In this document: positions 33,094 to 42,124 of the stretch, in pieces
Position numbering within the stretch: the stretch's first letter is position 1
Layout of the letters: each line of letters begins with the position of its first letter
Source: Elusimicrobia bacterium GWC2_64_44
GTDB taxonomy: Bacteria; Elusimicrobiota; Elusimicrobia; Elusimicrobiales; UBA9959
Length of the DNA: 48,051 nt
Direction of reading: 5' to 3'
Assembly (NCBI GenBank): GCA_001799845.1
Contig: MGUG01000014.1
Location: forward strand, 1-48,051
Position numbers and translations under genes: made by a program
Notes under the pieces: model-generated
Databases searched by the model: none
The model's input: the letters and a program-made list of their open reading frames with translations, nothing else
Told to the model about the DNA's origin: nothing

Positions 33094-34206
33094 TCAGAGG
33101 CCCGGCGGGCCGGAGCGGCGCAGCGTCAGCAGCGGCAGCTCCGACCGGGTGAACAGCCGCAGCGGCGGGCCCCAGGTGCCGGCGCCGGAGGTGACGTAGA
33201 TATAAAAATCCCCGGCGCGGTAGAGGCCGTAAAAATACTTGAACATCCTGTACTCCAGCAGGCCCAACGGGAAGATCTGCCCTTCGTGGGTATGGCCGCT
33301 CAAGACCAGGCCAAAACCCGCGGCCGTTATGCCGTCGAAGCCCTCCGGCTGATGCGAAAGGAAGAGCAGCGGCTTGGCCCGGTCCAGCAGCGGCGCGAGC
33401 CGGGCCGCCGCGTCCCGGTCGCCGCGGCGCAGGTCGTCCACACCGGCCGCGAGCAGGCCCGGTACCGGCTCGTAAATTTCATTCCGCAGCGTTTTCACTC
33501 CGCAGCTTTCAAAGAAAGCGGCGGTCGGCTGACCGCCGCCGGAGAACATGTCGTGGTTGCCCAGTACCGCCGCCTTGCCGCGCAGGGCTTTCATGGAGCG
33601 CAGCATTTCGCAGGTCCCCTCGGGCATGCGCTCCCGCCGCTCGGAGAAGTCGCCGGTGAAGGCCACCAGGTCCGGCTTTACGGCCTCGGCGACGGCGGCT
33701 ATCTGCGCCAGGCGCTCCAGGCTGTTCATGCGCCCCAAGTGCAGGTCTGAGACCTGGAGTATGGAAAAACCGTCCAGCGCCTGCGGCAGATCCTCAAGCG
33801 GGATCTCCAGGCGCACCACTTCGGGGTCCTTTCGCCCCTGCCAGGAGGCCAGCCCGACGAGAAAGACCGCCGCGGCCAGGCAGGCCCCGGCCGCGCCCCT
33901 GGCGCGCACCCTGGCGGCCCAGAGCAGCAGATCGCACAGTGCCAGCCACCAGAAGACTATGAAAGAAGCGCCGAGGACGAAGAAGCCCAGCCACAGCGCG
34001 GCGTCCGCCAGTTGCCCGGGCAGGTATTGCGAATAGACCCTGGCGGAAGGGTAGAGCGCGGACAGCAGCAGCGCCGCCTCTATGGCCAGGAATCTCCCCG
34101 CGGATCTCAGCGCCAGCCGGCGCACCAGCCACCAGGCCGCGTAAAGGTTGAAGGCCAGGCAGAACAGGGACAGGCCCAGCCCGAAGAGGCTGAACGGGTT
34201 CCTCAC
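33094..34206 (-). CDS. Membrane-anchored metallophosphoesterase (YaeI/YkuE-like)
   Basis: 370 residues. Four hydrophobic N-terminal segments (to about residue 135) precede a calcineurin-like phosphoesterase domain with the full metal motif set: QVSDLHLG, FTGDFSE, LGNHDMF, SHQPEGF and LSGHTHEGQ. Relatives include UDP-diacylglucosamine-type hydrolases and YkuE-like enzymes. The C-terminal VTSGAGTWGPPLRLFTRSEL is typical of YkuE-like members. Its ATG overlaps the adenosine deaminase stop (ATGA), so the two are translationally coupled. Confidence 0.9.
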   Translation of the reverse strand: MRNPFSLFGLGLSLFCLAFNLYAAWWLVRRLALRSAGRFLAIEAALLLSALYPSARVYSQYLPGQLADAALWLGFFVLGASFIVFWWLALCDLLLWAARVRARGAAGACLAAAVFLVGLASWQGRKDPEVVRLEIPLEDLPQALDGFSILQVSDLHLGRMNSLERLAQIAAVAEAVKPDLVAFTGDFSERRERMPEGTCEMLRSMKALRGKAAVLGNHDMFSGGGQPTAAFFESCGVKTLRNEIYEPVPGLLAAGVDDLRRGDRDAAARLAPLLDRAKPLLFLSHQPEGFDGITAAGFGLVLSGHTHEGQIFPLGLLEYRMFKYFYGLYRAGDFYIYVTSGAGTWGPPLRLFTRSELPLLTLRRSGPPGL

Positions 34207-35219
34207 AGCCCCAGCTCCTTCGCGGCCTGCTGCCGCCGGTCGGGCGAGAGGAAGGAGCCCTCCACGGCGCAGCGCAGCGTGTAGCGAATATCGTCCAGGG
34301 ACAGGCCCATCTTATTCACCGCCAGGGAGTATTCCTTGTTCAGGTCGGTGTCGAGGATCTCGGGGTCGTCCGCGCCTATGGTGCATTTGACGCCGGCGGC
34401 GATGAATTTTTTAAGCGGGTGCGCCTCCACCGACGGCACCGCGCGCGTCAGGTAGTTGCTCCAGGGATTGGTCTCTATGGTCACGCCGGCGCGCTTCACC
34501 AATTCCACCGTGCGCCCGCTGGCGTCGTCGGCCGCCTTCACGCCGTGGCCTATGCGCCGCGGCTGCAGGGCCTTTATGGTGTCGGCCACCTGCGAGAAAT
34601 GCCCCTCCTCGCCGGAATGCACCGTCAGCGGTATGCGGGCGCGGTGCAGCTTCTGGACGGCGTCCTTGTAGAGGGAAGACGGGAACTCGCTTTCGTTGTC
34701 GGCCAGGTCGAAGCCGGCGACGGTCTTTTTATTGTCGGCGCAGAAAGCTATGGTTTTCTCCGCCGAGGCCAGGCCGTAACTGCGCGAGGCGATAACGATG
34801 ACGCCGCAGACCATATTGGAAGTCTTTTCGAATTTGGCGCAGGTGGCCGCTATCAGCTCGTGCGCCTTCGTCCAGTCCAGGCGGGCGCCTTTCAGCATGA
34901 AGTCCGGGCTGTAGCGCAGCTCCAGCAGGCGGATGTTCTCTTTTTTATAGGCGTCTTCCAGCGCCTCGTAGGTGATGCGCTCCACCGCCGCGTAGTCGGC
35001 AAAGCTCGCCTGCGCCAGGCCGAACATGCCGAGCACGGCCGAGAGCGACGCGCCCGGCGCGCGCAGCTTGTAGGAGAGTTCCAGCACGGCTGGATCGAAC
35101 GAAGGCAGGTTAAGGCCGTGCCGGCGGGCCAGGTCTATGACCGTGCCCACCCGCACGCAGCCCTCTATATGGCGGTGCAGCTCCGCCTTGGGCAGCCCCT
35201 TGATGGTTTTTTCGTCCAT
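34203..35219 (-). CDS. add: Adenosine deaminase
   Basis: 338 residues. Converts adenosine to inosine, a zinc amidohydrolase. KAELHRHIEG supplies two metal histidines, TVHSGEE the catalytic pair, and GHGVKA and GADDPEI the further metal and base contacts. Family length is normal. It lies downstream of a PfkB kinase on the same strand (51-base gap) and overlaps the phosphoesterase gene. The neighbourhood suggests nucleoside salvage, the kinase and the deaminase competing for or sharing nucleosides. Confidence 0.93.
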   Translation of the reverse strand: MDEKTIKGLPKAELHRHIEGCVRVGTVIDLARRHGLNLPSFDPAVLELSYKLRAPGASLSAVLGMFGLAQASFADYAAVERITYEALEDAYKKENIRLLELRYSPDFMLKGARLDWTKAHELIAATCAKFEKTSNMVCGVIVIASRSYGLASAEKTIAFCADNKKTVAGFDLADNESEFPSSLYKDAVQKLHRARIPLTVHSGEEGHFSQVADTIKALQPRRIGHGVKAADDASGRTVELVKRAGVTIETNPWSNYLTRAVPSVEAHPLKKFIAAGVKCTIGADDPEILDTDLNKEYSLAVNKMGLSLDDIRYTLRCAVEGSFLSPDRRQQAAKELGL

Positions 35220-35270
35220 AAATGTTTCGGGGACGGCCTATGCCGTCCCCGGAAACTCCGGCGGGGCCGC

Positions 35271-36182
35271 TTACTTTATGTGCAGCGCGCCAACGTACTT
35301 GTCGTAGCGGGAGTCTATTTCCTTCTTGGTGATGCCGCCCACGCGCTTGACGCTGAAGTCCTCCACGGAGAAGGAGCTCATGACCGTGCCGCAGGCCATG
35401 GCGCGGCGGATCACGTCGAAATTCTTCCAGTCGGGCGCGGCCGCCAGGTAGCCCATAAAGCCGCCGGCAAAGGTGTCGCCGGCGCCGGTGGGGTCCACCA
35501 CTTTCTCGATGGGGTGGGCGGGCACGGAAAGGACGTTGTCCTTGAAGAACAGCATGGCGCCGGCGTCGCCGCGCTTGACCACTATGCCGCGCGGGCCCAT
35601 CTTCATTATCCGCCGCGCCGCTTTTATAAGATTATACTCGCCGGTCAGCTGGCGGGCCTCCTCTTCGTTGACGAAGAGCATGTCCACCTTTTTGAGCAGC
35701 TTCAGCAGAGAGGACTTCTTGAGGCTGATCCAGTAATTCATCGTGTCGCAGGCCACCAGGCGGGGTTTGCCCATCTGGTCCAGCACCTCGCGCTGCAGGT
35801 CAGGGTCGATATTAGCGAGGAACAGCACGCCGCAGCGGGCGTGGTCGGCGTTGAGCTTGGGCTTGAACTGCTGGAAGACGTTGAGCTCGGTGGCGATGGT
35901 CTCGGCGTTCTTGTAGTCGCGGTCATAGCGGCCCACCCAGTGGAAGGTCTTGCCCGGCATGACCTCGAGGCCCTGCTGGCAGATATTCGGGCGCTTGAGG
36001 AACTTGCGGAACTGCGGCGGGAAATCTTCGCCCACAACGCCCAGCATCTTCACCGGAGAGAACTTCGAGGCGGAAAGCGAAAAGTGCACCGCCGAGCCGC
36101 CGAGGGCCCGCTTGGTGTCGCCATGTATGGTTTGTACGGAATCGAGAGCTACAGAACCGACCACCAGGATTGTGTTGTTCAT
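35271..36182 (-). CDS. PfkB-family sugar or nucleoside kinase
   Basis: 303 residues. The PfkB signature DPTGAGDTFAGGFMGYL with the catalytic Asp is present, together with the N-terminal GGSAVHFSLSASKF and the NEEEARQLTG segment. Proteins of this length with 'VVGSVALDSVQT' are close to adenosine/ribokinase-type members. With adenosine deaminase next door, a nucleoside kinase is the likeliest role, but the substrate is not proven by sequence. Confidence 0.9.
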   Translation of the reverse strand: MNNTILVVGSVALDSVQTIHGDTKRALGGSAVHFSLSASKFSPVKMLGVVGEDFPPQFRKFLKRPNICQQGLEVMPGKTFHWVGRYDRDYKNAETIATELNVFQQFKPKLNADHARCGVLFLANIDPDLQREVLDQMGKPRLVACDTMNYWISLKKSSLLKLLKKVDMLFVNEEEARQLTGEYNLIKAARRIMKMGPRGIVVKRGDAGAMLFFKDNVLSVPAHPIEKVVDPTGAGDTFAGGFMGYLAAAPDWKNFDVIRRAMACGTVMSSFSVEDFSVKRVGGITKKEIDSRYDKYVGALHIK

Positions 36183-36376
36183 TTCCTCGCCTCTGGGGAC
36201 CGCGAATTGCCGCAGTACTTAATGATACTAAATAACCCCCGGGGGGCGCTTTTCCGGCGCCGCTCCTGCGAGGGGGCGGCCGGGTATTTTTCGGCGTAAC
36301 AAGACGGCAATATCTATCCGGCCCCCGCGTTCTATACTATAGATGAGGCGGGGCGTTCCGCCCGGAGACCACAGTT

Positions 36377-36880
36377 ATGAGAACCACCATTTTCCTGCTC
36401 GCCCTTATCGTACCGGTGCAGACCTTCGCCACGGGCGCGCCCGACGGCGGCGCGCAGATGTACAGCGTCAGCTCCGAGCGCGCGAACATCCGCAGCGGGC
36501 CGGGGGCGGAGCACGAGGTGGCCTGGGAGGCCGGCAGGTATTATCCCTTGGAAGCGCTCGACAGGGAGGGCAGTTGGGTCCGGGTGGGCGATTACGAGAA
36601 CGAGGAGGGCTGGATCCATAAGTCGCTGCTCGCCAAGGTGCCGGCTGTGGTCATCATAACCAAGAAGGCCAACATCCGCGAGGGCGCCGGCCGGGACTAC
36701 GAGGTGGCCTGGACCGCCGACAAGGACTGCTCGCTTAAGGTTTTGGAAGCGCAGGACGGCTGGTACAAAGTTTCCGACGGCGAAGAGGAACTGGGCTGGC
36801 TGCACTCCAGCGTGACCTGGGGCTACGCCGACTCCGACGCCGGCGCCGGCCAGCTGGAAGAGCAGGACGCCGGGCTTTGA
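36377..36880 (+). CDS. Secreted double SH3-domain protein
   Basis: 167 residues with a signal peptide (MRTTIFLLALIVPVQTFA). Two bacterial SH3 (SH3b) domains of about 55 residues follow: SSERANIRSGPGAEHEVAWEAG...W and KKANIREGAGRDYEVAWTAD...W, each with NIR.G.G, a middle GSWVRV/DGWYKV strand and a closing GWIH or GWLH. SH3b domains usually bind cell-wall peptides. A short acidic tail ends the protein. A terminator follows. Confidence 0.9.
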   Translation: MRTTIFLLALIVPVQTFATGAPDGGAQMYSVSSERANIRSGPGAEHEVAWEAGRYYPLEALDREGSWVRVGDYENEEGWIHKSLLAKVPAVVIITKKANIREGAGRDYEVAWTADKDCSLKVLEAQDGWYKVSDGEEELGWLHSSVTWGYADSDAGAGQLEEQDAGL

Positions 36881-36902
36881 CGCCAGCCTCCGCCAGGAAG
36901 AC

Positions 36903-36932
36903 AGGCCCGGTCACCCCGGGCCTTCTTTTTTT
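36903..36932 (+). terminator. Rho-independent terminator after the SH3 protein
   Basis: AGGCCCGG-TCACC-CCGGGCCT followed by a T-rich run. It lies only about 25 bases before the next gene on the same strand. Confidence 0.88.
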
Positions 36933-36957
36933 GCCGCGCGGCGGGTATAATACTGGT

Positions 36958-37563
36958 ATGGCTAAAACGATACTGGTCACCGCTTTCGAACCTTTCGCCG
37001 GGCGCGGCCGCAACCCGTCGCTAGAAGTGCTGGCGCGGCTGAAGGCGCCGGCCGGAGCAAAACTTTTCAAGGCCCGCCTGCCGGTCAGCGGCAAGGCCGT
37101 TGGCAAGAAAATATCCGCGCTGGTCTCACGGCTGAAGCCGGACCTGGTGATCTCGCTCGGCCTGGCCGCCGGCGAAGCCGGGATACGGGTGGAGCGCTTC
37201 GGGGTAAACGCGGCCGATTACGGCATAAAGGACAACGAGGGCTGGCAGCCGGAAGGCCAGAAGCTCGACGAGCACGGCCCCGCCGCCTATTTCGTCACGG
37301 CCGACCCGCGCAAGCTCGCCGCCGCGGCCCGCCGGGCCGGGGCGCCCGCCTATGTCAGCAACCACGCCGGCTGCTATGTCTGCAACACTTTGATGTACCG
37401 CGCGCTGGCCGCCCTGGCCGGCAAGCGGGCCAAGTACGCCTTCATCCACCTGCCGCTCACCACGGAGATGGTGCTGGCGGAAAAACCGGGCAAGAGCCCG
37501 TCCCCCTCCCTGCCCCTGGCCCTGCTGGTAAAAGCGGTCCAGGCGGCCTTGCGGGCCGCCTGA
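36958..37563 (+). CDS. pcp: Pyroglutamyl peptidase I
   Basis: 201 residues from ATG 36958 (MAKTILVTAFEPFAGRGRNPS), normal length; the frame is open upstream but runs through the terminator. It is a C15 cysteine peptidase that removes N-terminal pyroglutamate. The catalytic triad is visible: Glu in RVERFGVNAADYG, Cys in GCYVCNTLMYRAL, His in FIHLPL. A TATAAT-like box lies 9-15 bases before the ATG, so the leader is very short or absent. Confidence 0.93.
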   Translation: MAKTILVTAFEPFAGRGRNPSLEVLARLKAPAGAKLFKARLPVSGKAVGKKISALVSRLKPDLVISLGLAAGEAGIRVERFGVNAADYGIKDNEGWQPEGQKLDEHGPAAYFVTADPRKLAAAARRAGAPAYVSNHAGCYVCNTLMYRALAALAGKRAKYAFIHLPLTTEMVLAEKPGKSPSPSLPLALLVKAVQAALRAA

Positions 37564-37621
37564 CAAGCGAAATCAATCAGGAAGAATAGGAAGCAGCGTC
37601 CCCTCAGCCCCTTAGCCGCCG

Positions 37622-38386
37622 CTAGCGCAGCAGGGGCTTGAGGGCTTTCATTTCGGAGACGAATTCCGGGGACTTCTTCAATTCTTTGTAGAGGGCGTCG
37701 GCCAGCGCCTTGCCGGCGGCGGTGTCGGTGGGGTGGTGCACGCCGCCCAGCACGCGGAACAGGGCGCTCTCGTCTGCCTTGGCCAGGAACTCGGCGCGGC
37801 GGGCGGGCGACAGGTCGGCGAGGATCAGAGCGAACAGCCGGGACATGGCGGAGTGTCCGCTTGGGTAGGACAGGCCTGCCACGCGCGGCAGGCAGGGCTT
37901 TATACCCGCGTCGCGCACGAAAGGCCGCTCCCTCTTGTAGACGTCTTTCAGGAATTTGTGGGCGGCCACCGAATCCTCTGCCACGTTCTTGAAGAACGCC
38001 GTCACCGGCGCGGGCGTCGGGCTGCCGAACAGCGCCAGCTTGCCGAAGAAGGTCTGGTAGTCGTGGCTCATCTCGCCTTTGGCCGCGGCGCATTGCGCGG
38101 CCGTGCGGCGGGCCTGCCAGTCGTAAAGCACCCTGAAATCTTCCTTGTCCGCGTAGGAGCCGTCGGCGGGGGCCGCGGGCACGGCGCGCAGGTCCAGGTC
38201 CGCGAGCACCAGGTAATGGCCGGAGGCCGCGGCGCGGGCTTCTACTGCAGTCGGCGCGGAAGGCGCCGGCAAGACGGCGGTCGGGCCCGAATACAGGTCG
38301 CTGTAAGCGCCGGCGCGCCCGAAGACGGGCAACAGCGCGGCCAGGGAAAGGGAAAGCAGCAGGCGGCGGGTGAACAGCTTGGTCAT
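37622..38386 (-). CDS. Secreted class A acid phosphatase (PAP2 family)
   Basis: 254 residues with a signal peptide. The phosphatase motifs are KRERPFVRDAG, SYPSGHSAMSR and RVLGGVHHPTD, the conserved KxxxxxxRP, PSGH and SRxxxxxHxxxD pattern of PhoN-type nonspecific acid phosphatases. The Arg and the two His are present. Soluble, no extra membrane helices. Neighbouring genes do not define a substrate. Confidence 0.92.
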   Translation of the reverse strand: MTKLFTRRLLLSLSLAALLPVFGRAGAYSDLYSGPTAVLPAPSAPTAVEARAAASGHYLVLADLDLRAVPAAPADGSYADKEDFRVLYDWQARRTAAQCAAAKGEMSHDYQTFFGKLALFGSPTPAPVTAFFKNVAEDSVAAHKFLKDVYKRERPFVRDAGIKPCLPRVAGLSYPSGHSAMSRLFALILADLSPARRAEFLAKADESALFRVLGGVHHPTDTAAGKALADALYKELKKSPEFVSEMKALKPLLR

Positions 38387-38473
38387 TACCTAAATTCTAC
38401 CCGTAAACGCGCCGCCCGCACAGGGCTTAAAGACCCAGGCGGGCGGAGGCAAAAGGACCCGTGGGCCCTGCGG

Positions 38474-39112
38474 TTAAACGGCCGCTTTCTCGGTGACGGG
38501 CGCGGGGGCGTGAGCCGGCGCGGGCGCGGGGCGGCCCAGGGCCGTCAGCGTCTCGCCCACTATCAGGTCGGCCCATTCCTTGCGCAGCTCGCTCGTGGGC
38601 GGGGGCAGGGTGCGGTGCTCCACCTTCAGCTCGTCGAGCAGGGCGTTGAGGCGGTCATAGATGTCCTGCTGGAACTCCACGCTCTTGGCGTCGCGGATGC
38701 CGTCGTCCATCAGCTCGCCTACCATGGGCAGCTTGTAGATGACGTCGTAGGGGAAAGTCTCGGCGTAGGCCTGCAGGAAATCGCGCAGGAACTGCTGCGT
38801 GCCGCAGCGGCGCTCCAGGTAGGCCAGGTTGTCGAACACGGAGCGGTCGCAGATCACCACCTGGTAGCCGCGCAGCGTGCCGCGCAGCTCCTCGGTGATA
38901 TGCTGCATCATGATGTACATCTGGGCGGGCAGCGTGGTGCTCTCGTTGATCGGGATGCCCTGCTCGAAGGCGGCGGCCGCGATCTCGGAGAAGACCTTAA
39001 CCTTGACGCCGCGCTTCTTGAGCTCGGCGGCCACCTCGTAGCAGAGGGTGGTCTTGCCGGTGCCGTGCGTGGAGATGAGGGAGATCTTGTAGGGCCGCTT
39101 CTTGTGGGGCAT
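38474..39112 (-). CDS. P-loop ATPase/kinase of the NadR-like AAA_28 type
   Basis: 212 residues. Walker A STHGTGKTT near residue 14-22, a Walker B-like VVICDRSVFDN, and an ARRC-like region. The order resembles AAA_28 / NadR-type nucleotide kinases. The C-terminus is a low-complexity Ala/Pro tail (PAPAPAHAPAP). Substrate unknown. ATG 39112. Confidence 0.8.
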   Translation of the reverse strand: MPHKKRPYKISLISTHGTGKTTLCYEVAAELKKRGVKVKVFSEIAAAAFEQGIPINESTTLPAQMYIMMQHITEELRGTLRGYQVVICDRSVFDNLAYLERRCGTQQFLRDFLQAYAETFPYDVIYKLPMVGELMDDGIRDAKSVEFQQDIYDRLNALLDELKVEHRTLPPPTSELRKEWADLIVGETLTALGRPAPAPAHAPAPVTEKAAV

Positions 39113-39202
39113 GGTACGCTCCGGGAAAACAAATTTGAAAAATCGGGATAGACAGATACTACACTTTTTCGGGCCGCGGTCAAAATTTTCCGCCGTAGGG
39201 GT

Positions 39203-39715
39203 TTACTTTCGCCTCCCGGCCGCCCTCAATTCCTTCAGGATCTGCGGCAGCGCGTCCCTGAGCAGCTGCCGCCCTACCACCAGCAGCGCCCCGCTCAGCG
39301 CCAGCGTGTCGTCGACAAAGCCGGGGATGTTCACCGGCAGCATTTCATAGAAGAAGACGGCGGCCGGCAGCGCCAGCAGCCACGGGCTGGTCCCCCAGCG
39401 CTTGTTTATGGCCAGGCAGGCGCCCAGCAGCAGCCCGGCCCCGACGAAGGCCGGCGCCGAGAAGACGCTGAGCCCCAGGCTGAACGGCGCCAGCGCGAGC
39501 GACCACAGCGCCGCGAACACGGCAGGCAGGGCCGCGTCGGCGTAGCTGTAGGTTTTTACGAAGAAGAGGTTCACCACCGCCGCCGCGAAGAAGACGGTGA
39601 AGACCGCCGCCCCGGCCAGCAGCCCGGTCTTAACGTCGGCCGCCGCCCAGCCGATCAGGAAGGACAGAACCGTAAAGGGGAAGGAAAGGGCCGCTATAGC
39701 GAAACTTTTCCACAT
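39203..39715 (-). CDS. Small membrane protein
   Basis: 170 residues with about five hydrophobic segments, ending in a soluble Lys/Arg-rich tail. The LPVNIPGFVDDTLALSGALLVV segment is faintly like DUF1232, which cannot be confirmed. It starts one base from the larger membrane gene behind it on the same strand. Confidence 0.6.
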   Translation of the reverse strand: MWKSFAIAALSFPFTVLSFLIGWAAADVKTGLLAGAAVFTVFFAAAVVNLFFVKTYSYADAALPAVFAALWSLALAPFSLGLSVFSAPAFVGAGLLLGACLAINKRWGTSPWLLALPAAVFFYEMLPVNIPGFVDDTLALSGALLVVGRQLLRDALPQILKELRAAGRRK

Positions 39716-39716
39716 G

Positions 39717-40796
39717 TCACTGCGCCAGCAGGCGCATCAGCCCGAGTTTTTCACGGAAGATCATAGCCAGGATGAGCAGCAGCAGCAGCGTCAGCGCCGC
39801 CGTCACCGCGTCAAAGCCCGTGGAGGCGCCCTTCGGCGGGGGCGGCAGCATCAGGTTCTCCTGCTTCTCCGCCGCGTAGTCGGCGTAGATGTCGCAGGCC
39901 GAGATGACGTAGATGGGCCGCAGGAACAGCATCACGCAGCCGACCGCTACCATCATCGGGATGCCCGCCCAGAAATAGAACTTGTAGATCTGGCTTTCCA
40001 CCGGCGCTTTGAAATTTACCAGCTCCGGGAAGGCGATGAAGAAATAGATGGTGCCGACATAGGCGGCGATGCCGACTATCCAGCAGAGGCCCGAGTAGCC
40101 GGCCCGCAGCAGCAGCACGTCCTTGAACTTGGTCCGCACCACGTCGATGGAGCGCTTGCCGGCGTCTATCAGGCCGCGCCCGGTCACCAGGCCGGGCAGG
40201 ATGCCGATGGTGGCCACCTTCCAGGCGTAGTAAATGGCCTCGCTCATGGCTTTCTGCGCGGCCGAGCGGCGGTCGTTCTTCTTGGGCAGCCGGTCGAGGA
40301 TGCGCTGCACGGTCCACCAGCCGTCTATCCAGTGGAAGATCCACAGGGGCCAGGCGCGCGGCAGCACTATCTTCAGGCACTGGAGGATGGTGGATTCCTT
40401 GCCCAGGCGGTTCTGGAAATGCACCGCGCCCATGCAGCCGCTCAGCAGCCCGAGCGGGAAGGCCGTGGCGCCGACCACGAAGAAAGACCAGACGAAGAGT
40501 ATTATGTCGCCGGGCGTGGCGCCGTTGGAATTGGAAGCTCGCCGCCAGGCCTCTTCCGGGATCCAGCCCAGCATCTGCAGCCACAGGTAATAGCCCAGGC
40601 CGATGCACGCCCACTGCAGCAGCGCGAAGGTGAGGAGTTCCTTCTCCAGGAACATCAGCCGCACAGCGAACTTGGAGCGTTCCCAGAAGCCGGCCAGGCC
40701 CGAGCCCAGCGACGGGCGGGCCTCGTCGGCGCCGGTCAGCGCGAACACCTCCGCCCGCACCGTGGTCAGTTCGTCGTAATAGTTCTTTATACCCAT
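39717..40796 (-). CDS. Multi-pass membrane protein of unknown function
   Basis: 359 residues, six or more membrane segments. N-terminal cytoplasmic stretch SKFAVRLMFLEKELL, then two helices near 85-110 and 125-150, two more around 215-260, a pair near 255-310 and one at the end. RxxDAGKRSIDVVRTKFKD looks like a cytoplasmic loop. Resembles glycerophosphoryl/YIP1-like membrane families only generally. Cotranscribed with the gene at 39203-39715. Confidence 0.65.
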   Translation of the reverse strand: MGIKNYYDELTTVRAEVFALTGADEARPSLGSGLAGFWERSKFAVRLMFLEKELLTFALLQWACIGLGYYLWLQMLGWIPEEAWRRASNSNGATPGDIILFVWSFFVVGATAFPLGLLSGCMGAVHFQNRLGKESTILQCLKIVLPRAWPLWIFHWIDGWWTVQRILDRLPKKNDRRSAAQKAMSEAIYYAWKVATIGILPGLVTGRGLIDAGKRSIDVVRTKFKDVLLLRAGYSGLCWIVGIAAYVGTIYFFIAFPELVNFKAPVESQIYKFYFWAGIPMMVAVGCVMLFLRPIYVISACDIYADYAAEKQENLMLPPPPKGASTGFDAVTAALTLLLLLILAMIFREKLGLMRLLAQ

Positions 40797-40876
40797 TGGT
40801 CCCTCGCTGGTTCAATGATACTAAATATTCCCGGCGGCGGCCGACGCCCTATCTTTGGTAAGATTATTTCAACTTT

Positions 40877-42124
40877 ATGACCCTCCGACCCGCCCTCCTG
40901 GCCTTGCTGCTCGCCCTCTGCTGCGCTCACGCGCGCGCCGCAGTGTTCGTCATCGGCCTCGACGGCACCGACCCGGCGCTGGCAGGGGAACTGGCCGCGG
41001 CCGGGCGGCTGCCCAACCTGGCCGCGCTGATGCGCGACGGTGTGACCGGCCGGCTGGACACCCTGTCGCCGCTGCCGCTCAGTTCCCCCTCCATCTGGAC
41101 CAGCGTGGCTACCGGCGCGGGCGAAGGCAAGCACGGCATCACCGGCTTTGTAAAATCGGACGGCGGCTGGTTCCGCAGCGGCGACCGCCGGGCGCCGGCG
41201 CTGTGGGGCATGGCCTCCGCCCGCGGCAAGAGCGCGGCCGTCGCCGGCTGGCTGCTGACCTATCCCGCCGAGCCGGTGAACGGCGTCATGGTGTCCAACA
41301 ATTATTTCATGGCCGTCGGCACGCACAGCGCGGTCTACCCGCCGGCGCTCAAGCTCAGAACGCCGCGCGCCTTCGCCTTCGAGAGCGGCGCCGCGCCAGC
41401 GCTGGCGGCGCGCCTGGCCGGCATGCCGCTGCCGGCACTGTTCCCCTTCATGCCGCCGCTCGGCGATTACGCTTCTCCGGATTTCCGGGCGCATTACCTC
41501 CTCGAGAAGCTGGGCGATTACGCGCTGGCCGACGAGGGCTTCGCCCGCGTGGCGGAAGAACTGCTGGAGCGCGGCGCTTACGACCTCTTCCTGGCCTACC
41601 TGCCCGGCACGGACCGCGTTTCCCACCTGGCCTGGGGCGCCTACGAGGCCGGCAAGAAAGGCGCCGTCCCTTTCTCCGGGCTGGTCCCGGCCTACTACGC
41701 CTACACCGACGCCCTGCTCGGCCGCCTGCTGGCCAAAGCCGGCAAGGACGACACCGTGATAGTGCTCTCAGATCACGGCTTCAAGCTCAGGGAGAAAGCC
41801 GGCCCGCTGACCGTGGTCTCCGGCGACCACCGACCCGGCGGCCTCTTCGTGGCTAAGGGCCCGGAGCTTAAAAAGGGAGCGCGGCTGGCCGGGCCTATCC
41901 TCGACAGGGACGTGGCGCCTACCGTCCTCTACCTGCTGGGCCTGCCGGCGGCGCGGACCATGGACGGCAAGCTCGCCGAAGGTATTTTCCGCGACGGCGT
42001 TTTGAAAGCCCGGCCGCAGGAATACCTGGACGCTTACCCGGCCGCGGCGCCGCGCGGAAACGAAAGCCTGCCCTTCACACCGCAGGAGCTGGAGCGCCTG
42101 CGTCTCTCGGGATACCTGCAATGA
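40877..42124 (+). CDS. Secreted phosphodiesterase-type enzyme, alkaline phosphatase superfamily
   Basis: 415 residues with a signal peptide (to about 22). FVIGLDGTDPALAGE provides the first metal Asp, LSPLPLSSPSIWTSVATGAGEGKHGITGF carries the nucleophile region (a Ser/Thr next to W.S.ATG), and VIVLSDHGFKL the second metal pair. This is the type I phosphodiesterase / nucleotide pyrophosphatase branch of the alkaline phosphatase superfamily. It overlaps the next gene by four bases, so the two secreted superfamily enzymes are made together. Confidence 0.88.
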   Translation: MTLRPALLALLLALCCAHARAAVFVIGLDGTDPALAGELAAAGRLPNLAALMRDGVTGRLDTLSPLPLSSPSIWTSVATGAGEGKHGITGFVKSDGGWFRSGDRRAPALWGMASARGKSAAVAGWLLTYPAEPVNGVMVSNNYFMAVGTHSAVYPPALKLRTPRAFAFESGAAPALAARLAGMPLPALFPFMPPLGDYASPDFRAHYLLEKLGDYALADEGFARVAEELLERGAYDLFLAYLPGTDRVSHLAWGAYEAGKKGAVPFSGLVPAYYAYTDALLGRLLAKAGKDDTVIVLSDHGFKLREKAGPLTVVSGDHRPGGLFVAKGPELKKGARLAGPILDRDVAPTVLYLLGLPAARTMDGKLAEGIFRDGVLKARPQEYLDAYPAAAPRGNESLPFTPQELERLRLSGYLQ